Shown piece by piece: positions 56,980 through 64,000 of a stretch of DNA of 64,000 nucleotides. A model generated the notes under the pieces. The model was given only the letters and a program-made list of their open reading frames with translations, was not told the origin of the DNA and did no database searches. Source of the stretch: Asterochloris sp. CNOR1 (taxonomy: Eukaryota > Chlorophyta > Trebouxiophyceae > Trebouxiales > Trebouxiaceae); the NCBI GenBank assembly GCA_963969365.1, contig OZ017753.1, positions 992,001 to 1,056,000 of the forward strand, read 5' to 3'. Position 1 is the first letter of the stretch. Every line of letters begins with the position of its first letter. The position numbers and the translations under genes were made by a program.

Positions 56980-59046
56980 CTATTCAGCGGCAGTCTCAAG
57001 CCGCCTGGAACCTGTTATCTTGACCACAGGAGTGATGTCATCCTGCACAACAACAGTGCGTGTCGCCAGCCAAAGTGTAGCAGACAAGGCACACATTTTG
57101 TTGTCATGCAGGGCATACGCAGATGCCACTGCTGAGAGCTATGGAGCAACGTTGCTGGCTCCAAGCAGCTGGCCCTACAGGCAGCACGCAACAGTCCTGC
57201 TTGCCACACACTCACAGTGCAGTGGCATCTAGCAGCAGAGCGCATGCAGGTCTGCATGTTGCACCTGTGAAGCCATCTCAACGCCAGCTAGGGGCTGCAT
57301 CTGGGGCAGGGTGATGCGCTGGCCGATCTTGAGACCTGTGATGTCCACCTCAATGTGGCCAGGGATGCTGTCCCCGCGTGCAAAGATTGGCAGCTTCTTC
57401 CTCAGGATTGAGGGGAAGCCCCCCTGCTTGATGCCTGGGCAGGCGTCCTCCCCCACCACCTGCAGGTAGCGGGGCAGCTCTGTCACCATGGCAGGAGCAG
57501 GGAGAGCCACCAAACTCTCATGCGCCCCACACAGGCTGAGGCATCAGCACTGCAGGATGCAGTGCTATCTGGGGCCAGGCAGGTATACCCCCGATTCCAT
57601 CAGCAGGAATTCAGGCGCTGCATCGCTTCAAAGAACAACAGAGATGCACACAGCCCGTCACACAGCTGCATCCACATGATGGGGTCACAGGTGCCTAGCG
57701 ACCCAGGAAAATCTGCCAACACATGCCCTCCTTGAGACGTTGTCGGTGCAGCAAAATTGAAGCTCACCCGCACTGGGACGTCCACCTGCACCCGCCGATC
57801 AGGTGGGCAGTGAAGGAAGCTGATGTTCTCAACAGCCCTCGTGGCAGCGTTGACATGCACCAGCCGCGGCTGCAGCAGGCAGCAGGCCTTAACACGTGCT
57901 CACTGCTCCACACGGTGCAAAATCCACCACGCATCAGCAAGCAACCTCTGATTGTGAGGTCTGAGGGCTACTCCCTGCCAATCACACTAGAGCCTGACAG
58001 CATGAGCAAGCAGTGGCACTTGCACTGAGCCGTTGTCGCGCACCAGGCCAGGGAACATGTCCTCCCCAACTTGCAGGTTGTACACGCGCGATTGCAGTCC
58101 ACTGCGCCCATGTAAACGCACCTGCACCACTGGTCTGGCACGATGTGATATTGAGAGCACGACAGCCGTCAAACATGCCTGAGCACTGGCCTGCTGCTGC
58201 TGCAGTGTGAGGTTGCTGCAGGCCAGGGTGTGCCAGGGTGAGGCACAGCTGCTTCCGGGCTGCAGAAGCCCATGGCCAGCGCAACACCACATGGCACAGT
58301 GGTGCATGGTGGGCCAGCTCTGGCTGCTGGCTGCCCTGGTGGCCTTTGAGCAGCTGAGTAGCCTCCAAAGTCAAGTCGGATCTACGGGTGCATGTGCAGG
58401 GTGGCAGGGCCCTCAGATCCCTCACCGCCCTCTCGACTTCCTTCAGATTCAGAGACAGCAGCCAGACGCCGTTGCCCGCCAGTCCGTGCAAGCAGGCGGG
58501 TAGACGGCCTGCCTGCAGCAAAAAAACACAGAACTGTTAGCAGGCAGGGAGCAGGGGTGGTCGAAGGGTAGTCTGCCTTGCAGAGGTCTGTCTGTCATAC
58601 ACTGGACACTGCCAGCAGAAGCAGGGCTGGCCTCTGACTTCAAGCGGCACAGGCCTCTCAGAGAAGGAGCAAGTGATGCCAGAGGCACCCTGAGCATGGC
58701 TGGTCAGCTCTGGGCTGACCTTGCGCATCTTGGCTGCTGCTCGCTTGCCACTGTCCACCCGTACCTCTGCTTGCAGCACATCCATGGGATCCCTGGCTTC
58801 CCCTGCACCTACACTGAGAGGCATGCTCTCAGACTAGCAGCACGGCACGCATCTTCACAGCACCAAATCCGTCCCACATGCTGACTGATCCACAACAACT
58901 CCGTCACCTGAAAGGGCATCAAGTGCAGCCTCAGCATAGCCCCTTGTGTGGCAGGTGATCAAGCTGGCACAACAGGCCACATGTGCACTCCTGCCACCCT
59001 GCTCTATGCCCCTGACAATGTGAGTAGCTCCTGCCAGACGCAGCAT
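56980..59046 (-). CDS. Ribosomal protein bL25, likely mitochondrial
   Basis: Large-subunit ribosomal protein of the L25/TL5 (CTC) family. The first exon starts at the ATG 59044-59046 (MLRLAGATHIVRGIEQGG..), an Arg/Ala/Ser-rich, acid-poor presequence typical of mitochondrial import. The L25 core follows: VLQAEVRVDSGKRAAAKMRK (about 58725-58785) joined to AGRLPACLHGLAGNGVWLLS (about 58450-58515) and LKEVERAVRDL. Then come VQVRLHGRSGLQSRVYNLQV (about 58065-58125), VENISFLHCPPDRRVQVDVP (57770-57840) and the TL5-type C-terminal domain, ELPRYLQVVGEDACPGIKQG, IPGHIEVDITGLKIGQRITL (about 57300-57490). The last exon is DDITPVVKITGSRRLETAAE with TAG at 56980-56982. The family assignment is clear. The compartment (mitochondrion rather than plastid) is inferred from the presequence. 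Confidence 0.85.
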
Positions 59047-59109
59047 GGTGCCCAGATCACAGATGTGAGCTCAGCTGTCAGGTAGGGGAAGCCTCACCTA
59101 GCAAGGGTT
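59047..59109. promoter_or_regulatory. Very short divergent gap, bL25 / ABA4-family gene
   Basis: Only 63 bases separate the two proposed start codons. If both models are right, promoters and leaders of the two genes must overlap each other or the coding parts. The ABA4-family first exon is uncertain, so the real gap may be wider. Confidence 0.3.
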
Positions 59110-59942
59110 ATGCAGCAAACTGCGTACATTTTCTTTGTCCTCCTGCTGCTGGCATACAGCATCTACCTCAGCCTGCGCATGATCGATGTTCTGTTGAGTG
59201 CTTGAAACGCTATCCACTTGACCCTCCTCTCTGCACGATCTTTCAGGTAAGAACGGGCTCCCCATGATAGGATGGTTCTGCTGTGCCACCCATTTCCTGC
59301 TCAAGATTCTGCATGTGTTTTGTCAGCACAACAGTGTGTCGCCACGCTGCAGGCTTCCACCATGTTTCAACGCCACCAGAAACATTTTTATGTCCCAGAC
59401 TTCCCCATGCAGCACAAAGGTCTGGATCTGCTGGCTCCAAATGCAACAGTTGCCCCCGGGCTAGCCTGTAAGGCCGCCATGCCCATCCGCCTGCAGATGT
59501 GTTCCCCTTCCTCAATATCTTCCTGCTAGCCTGGGCGGCGCTGGTGTTCCTCCCACGGTGGACTGGCACGCGCGTGCTGTGCTACCTGACAGCGCTGGGA
59601 GGCAGCATCGTCTACGTCTGGCTGTGCGCCATCCAGGTGGAACGGGCAGACCCCACCTGGGACTTCCAGCAGCTGACCACCTGGGATGGCGTGCACGAGC
59701 TACTCAGCCACAAAAATGTGACGCTCCCAGCCTGGCTGCACTACTTCTGCTTCGACATCCTGGTTGGGCTGGTCATTGTGCGAGACAGCCAGTCCAATGG
59801 CATCTGGCACCTACTGGTGGTGCCCTGCGTGGTGCTCACCTTCCTGGCGGGGCCTTCAGGCTACCTGCTCTATGCCCTGCTGCGGACCACCAAGCTGGTC
59901 ATATTTGGGGCCCCCAGCCCTGCCAAAGACAAGTCGCAGTGA
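59110..59942 (+). CDS. ABA4-family (DUF4281) membrane protein
   Basis: The main exon (about 59497-59942) encodes about 148 residues with four membrane segments: VFPFLNIFLLAWAALVFLP, VLCYLTALGGSIVYVWLCAI, WLHYFCFDILVGLVIV and HLLVVPCVVLTFLAGPSGYL. The pattern W.HY..FD..VG..I..D and P...LTFL.GP.G.L matches the ABA4 family, whose plant member is needed for neoxanthin formation in plastids. No plastid transit peptide is seen in this model. The proposed first exon (from the ATG at 59110, MQQTAYIFFVLLLLAYSIYL..) joins in phase through a GTGCTT donor near 59199, but the donor is weak. An alternative upstream segment, MFQRHQKHFYVPDFPMQHKG (59362-), is in phase but leaves only a 29-base intron. The 5' end is therefore uncertain. 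Confidence 0.72.
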
Positions 59943-60604
59943 GCGCCGAGGTCCTCTCCCAGGCAGCCAGCGTGTTCACCAGCTGAATTGACCAAGTCTA
60001 CCCGCTCTTGTGCGCCATGCATCATCTCTGCAGTGAGCGATAAGCCCCTGATTTATGGTCCTCTGAGTATGTTTTGTGCTGGAACATGAGCAGCATGAAG
60101 AGATGTTGCTTGAGCCTGTTGCCAGCGGACCTTAGTGCATGACTTCAGTATCTCTTCGAATTGTAAAATGCTAATCAGCAACATGCAGCCCAGATCGGAC
60201 AACTGATGTACCTCCAGGAAACTTGAGGCAGACATGCCCAGTACCATACCAGAAGACGGTATCGGGCCTATCGGCACAGGCACAGGGCAGGGCAATTATA
60301 GATTCAGAGACGTCCAGACCAATGGCCAAAGCACACCCCACAAGCCGGGCAGACAACACAAGAGTCGCAGAGCTCAGGAGTCGTCCAGTGGCAGGTGCTT
60401 TCCTGCATTGAACCCACGCCTGGTGCAGTCTGCACCAATGCCCTTGCATGGCCTGCATGTGTGGGTCACTGGCACAGCGCGAGGCAGCAGGCTAATGCCA
60501 GGGCCCAGGTGAGTAAGCGACAAGCTGTCCGCCGGTCAATGGTCAGGATGCATGAGCTCTGCCATGAGCCCATCACCCTGTCAAAGCCGAGGTAAAGGAC
60601 AGCC
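59943..60604. other. Intergenic, nothing recognised
   Basis: About 660 bases between the ABA4-family stop and the proposed start of the methylesterase-like gene, on the same strand. Frames at 60223-60512 and 60395-60595 lack domain support; part could be 5' leader of the next gene. Confidence 0.45.
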
Positions 60605-63600
60605 ATGAGCCTTAGCTGCCCGGGCATCGAGGCACGCTCCCAGCGTGTTGACAAAGGGCATGCCGTGCAGCCAGGATCTGCACAGACACTCGTTGTCCCC
60701 TGCAGCTCTCTGCAGAATGGGGCTGCCCCGCACAAGGCGCCGCCAGCCTCCCCGTCCCGCATCTTTGACATCCAGGCAGTGAGCAGGGAGATCAGCCGCC
60801 GTTTCAGCCTGGACGACTATGATTTCAATGCCGCACAGGATCGAGTTACCAGGATCGACCAGATACAGGTACGGGGCCTGTTTGCGTTGCTGTACTGCTT
60901 CAGCATGCTGCCCTGCCTCATGGATGAGCCAATGCTCGTGTTTTAGGATTGAACAGACACAGGTGGGGCCTGGACATTGACAGCGCAGGATGCTGCCGTC
61001 TGTGTCACCGTCACCGTCATTGCTGCACCACTGTTCTGGTGTAAGTCAGGATCGAAAGCAAGCCTGTGCTGCATAGCTAGCGCTGCTTACGGCTGCTGGC
61101 AATGACAACTGCTGAGACGGCCCAGCCAGTCTTCCAGTCGGGGCCTTTTGTCAGCCCAGCTGCAGGCGATTGCACCTGCTGACTCTTCGCTTGTCCCCCA
61201 CGTCCCTCAGTGGCCTCGATGTGTGTAAGCAGAAGCCAGTCGCAGCTTCTGTGCATCTTGTTGTTACCCTGCCCTTCATGCAGCTGGAGGGGGGCGGCAG
61301 CTCCACTCACAGGCTCTGCGCCAGCCCCTGAGAGATGCTGCCACTGTGCAGCTTGAGGAGGTGGGGTCCCTCCCTCGGGTGCAGACCAGGATGCGGAGGA
61401 CATGGGACAACCTCCTCAGTGGCCTGGCAGACACCTTCACAGTCATCAAGCTGTCCACTAGACTGGCAAGCTACCTGGGCGTTGGTGAGCAGCCTCTGAA
61501 ACTTTGTTTGTGGGCTGCACCGCAGTGCTGCGCTGCGGGCTTGCTGTTGAGCATCTGGTTGCAGGTCAGCAGTCGCTGCCAGTCAGCTTGCATGTTGCTT
61601 TGATGGTATCTGCGCAGCCCCATCTTGCCAACCGTCAGTGAGAGCGGGCTGATGCTCAAGGGCACGCCCAGTGCTGCTCTGCTGGTTCACTCAAACAGAG
61701 CAGTGCGACTGTCCCACGTGCAGGTGGGGAGTGGATGAAGAAGCTCTTCCAGCTTCTTACCTACACCATGCTTCTCATGCCAGGCTTTGCACAGGTCAGC
61801 CCAGCCTCAACAAGCTGCTATGACTGCCTCATGTGCACATTCCCACCAGCACTGGGCTATGTTGCACTGGTGCCTGTGATACCAAGCCTCAAAGAGGAGC
61901 ATGCAGTGGCAGCCTGCAGGCTGCATGTTGCCAGCATCCACCCTTGCCACACGCAACCTGACAGCTGCTGAGGATGTGCCCTGCATGCGTCCTGGTGTCT
62001 GCCAAAGCGTTTTGGAGTGCTGCAGATGGTGCTGTGGTCTGTGCACTGCACTGCATGTGCTGCCTCCCTGGTCAAACTGGTTTCTGGTGACTGCAGATGG
62101 TGCTATTTTACTTCCTCTCCCACCGCGTGATCCGCAGCGTGCAGTATGGGGAGAAGCCCCGCAACCGGCTCGACATGTATGTGCCTCGTAATCACTGGAG
62201 GATGCAGAAAGGGCTACGCCCTGTGGTCATCTATGTCACAGGTAGGCTGCCTGAGGTCACTCCTGAGGGGCCTGCAGGAAGCCACATGGTGGAGGGATAT
62301 AGTGCCATCGCTGGGGGTCACCACTCACGGGTCTGCAGCGGCTGTGGACCGCAGAGGCGCAGGAGCCCAGAACTTGGTCACAAGCATGTAGCGTGCATGC
62401 GGCCTATCGCCCATTCTAGTGTCACAGGCTCGACTGCACCCACAACAGCGTGCCTGTCAGTAACACTTTGAGGGTCCACAGCAAGCATTGAGGCGCTTTG
62501 TTACACTGCAGGGGGTGCCTGGATCATCGGGTACAAGGCCTGGGGCTCCCTGCTGGGACGGCGGCTCAGCAAGCAGGGGGTCATCGTGTGCTGCCTAGAC
62601 TACCGCAATTTCCCACAGGTGAGTCTGCCACATTCAATGAGGACGGGCCATTTGTGTGCCGCTATGGTGACCGCAAGGTGGGTATGCCGCGTGCAGCAAG
62701 CTGCTGCTGCACTAAAACCGTTTGCACATCCCACAGAGAGGTCTGCCTCAGTAGCAGAGAGTCCCTGTAGAAAAGCTGCCTAGACCACCCCGACTCCTCG
62801 CAAGTGGGTCAGCAGGCCTAAGCAAGCACCACTTCGCTATGTCTCCTGCCTCAGTCACGTCAAGCTGTCATAGGCAGGTCTTGATGGGAGGGTTGTCTCA
62901 AGCAGCCTGCAGAGCCATGCTGAAAGCGCTGTCTGGTGCTTGCCTGTCATGCAGCAGCTTGAGCTGAGCGGAGGTGCAATGGTCGATGTGTGCCTGCAGG
63001 GCACAATCATGGACATGCTCACTGACGTGAACACTGGCATCGGCTGGGTCATGGAGAAGATAGGGCAGTATGGAGGTGGGTGGTGTCATCCAACCACCTG
63101 CCCCAATGAGCAAGATCCCAGCCCGCCCATCAGCATTGCTGCCCCCTGTGCAAGCTGCCAACAGCTTGGGATGGCCTGAAGTGGCCTGCCTGGCCAGTGC
63201 AGCACCTGTTGACAGGCGGTGTCCCCCAGCAGAGCAGCACTGGTCCAGCAGAAGCTTGTCAGATTGTCATGGGGTGCCCAAGCAGATGGATGTCCAGTGG
63301 GGTCATATATCTGCATCGATGCTTCCCTGATCTCTGGAGCCCAGGTCCCCAGATGTGTGTGCACCACCCGCAGGTGACCCAGACGACATCTACCTGGTGG
63401 GGCAGTCCTGTGGGGCCCAGCTGGCCACCCTTACGACCCTGGTGCAGGTGGGCACTGATGGGTGACAGCAGGAGGCAGAGCCTTTATGTCTGCCTTCACG
63501 TGCAGCCCAGCACCTGCATCTGCAGCGCAGCATCTACACCTGAGTGGGTCTGTCGCATAGTCGGGCGATCAGCACTGTGCTGCTCAATGTCCCTGCTTCA

Positions 63601-64000
63601 ATGAGCTGATCATGCTTGCAGGCCAGGGTGGAGCACAGCATCATTGAGCCAACGCCCCTGGCTGTAGGTTGAAGTGGCACACAGCAGCAAGCCTGTCTGA
63701 CTTGACTGGTTTTGGGCTGCAGCTTCAGATCTGCACCTGCCGGCAGGCCGAGGTGAAGCACCTGTCCCACCTGATTGTTTTTGGGGCTGCCCCTTTGAGA
63801 CCTTCCCCTGCCTGTAGGCCAAGGCGGAACACAGCCACCATCCCTCTACAAACCTGAGTCATGCTGGAACTGCTGCAGAAAGTCCCCTGCCTGTGCCTGC
63901 AGGCAAAGGCAGCGTACAGCAACAAGCCCGCCCTCTTACAGACTTGAGCTAGGCTTTTGACTGCTGCAATCCTCAACCTCGTGCTCGTGCCTGCAGGCTG
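60605..64000 (+). CDS. Isoprenylcysteine methylesterase-like alpha/beta hydrolase (3' end outside window)
   Basis: Membrane alpha/beta hydrolase like plant ICME, which removes the methyl ester from prenylated C-terminal cysteines. The proposed ATG at 60605 (agccATGag) leads to [20 protein letters not shown] and later [20 protein letters not shown], ending LASYLGVG (61327-61483). Then [20 protein letters not shown] (membrane helix, 61730-61795), [20 protein letters not shown] and NRLDMYVP (62097-62240), [21 protein letters not shown] with the GGAW oxyanion motif (about 62220-62550), [33 protein letters not shown], and [20 protein letters not shown] (about 63375-63430), where GQSCG holds the catalytic Ser. 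The catalytic Asp and His lie beyond base 64000. The last intron seen contains five decayed acceptor copies, and the next exon starts at about 63997. Confidence 0.85.
63610..64000 (+). repeat. Array of six acceptor/exon-start copies in the methylesterase-like gene
   Basis: AG dinucleotides at 63620-63621, 63666-63667, 63745-63746, 63816-63817, 63901-63902 and 63995-63996 are each preceded by a CTGCAG, TGTAG or GGCAG tract. The first five are followed by a related segment read as [36 protein letters not shown] or AKAAYSNKP. Spacing is 46-94 bases. Several copies run into stops soon after. The sixth is cut by the window end and is the most likely real exon start. Confidence 0.8.

Noticed and set aside
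63610-64000. Regularly spaced repeats that could suggest a CRISPR array
   Set aside because: Units are imperfect, spacing varies from 46 to 94 bases, each unit holds a splice acceptor, and the DNA is eukaryotic nuclear sequence.
1-64000. Transposons, tRNA or rRNA genes
   Set aside because: No terminal inverted repeats with a transposase, no reverse transcriptase motifs, and no recognisable tRNA or rRNA sequence were seen by eye; a search program could still find a tRNA.

Overview
The window is nuclear DNA of an intron-dense green alga, most likely a trebouxiophyte-like chlorophyte. The grounds are plant/algal protein families (a DUR3 urea symporter, an ABA4-type membrane protein, isoamylase, plant-type phosphoserine phosphatase, prenylcysteine methylesterase), many short exons with GT..AG introns whose acceptors are usually CTGCAG, and moderately high GC. 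The species call is inference. No bacterial operon, transposon, rRNA or tRNA was recognised.

Layout, left to right: a long coiled-coil protein on the minus strand (1-9167, C-terminus outside the window); an ATP6AP2/renin-receptor-like V-ATPase accessory protein (9448-11843, +), whose eight exons join in frame; a doubtful small gene (12181-13879, +); an Ala/Ser/Gln-rich membrane-anchored protein (about 14403-16818, -); a divergent kinase-like gene (17911-20209, +, 5' end not found); an ankyrin-repeat class II histone deacetylase (20772-28372, -); an unrecognised gene (about 28677-29976, +); a DUR3 urea/cation symporter (31268-38099, +); a kinase-fold protein lacking two metal-binding residues (38747-44875, -); a small zinc-ribbon protein (45522-45908, +); phosphoserine phosphatase (45980-48168, -); isoamylase (48429-56623, +); a mitochondrial-type bL25 ribosomal protein (56980-59046, -); an ABA4-family membrane protein (59110-59942, +); and an isoprenylcysteine methylesterase-like hydrolase (60605 to beyond the window, +).

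The genes mostly alternate strands, so many share short head-to-head upstream regions (for example 9168-9447, 28373-28676, 48169-48428 and the 63-base gap at 59047-59109). They do not form one pathway. They cover V-ATPase assembly, chromatin deacetylation, urea uptake, serine synthesis, starch trimming, mitochondrial translation, carotenoid-related membrane function and prenyl-protein processing.

The most unusual signal is repeated in many introns. Next to a real exon edge there are one to five decayed copies of that edge (splice site plus 20-60 bases of exon), spaced roughly 45-130 bases apart and in one case about 400. I see this in the coiled-coil gene, the deacetylase, at least six places in isoamylase, and the methylesterase-like gene. 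It suggests that local duplication of splice junctions is a common way introns grow or shift in this genome. All exon models come from reading the sequence by eye, without transcripts.
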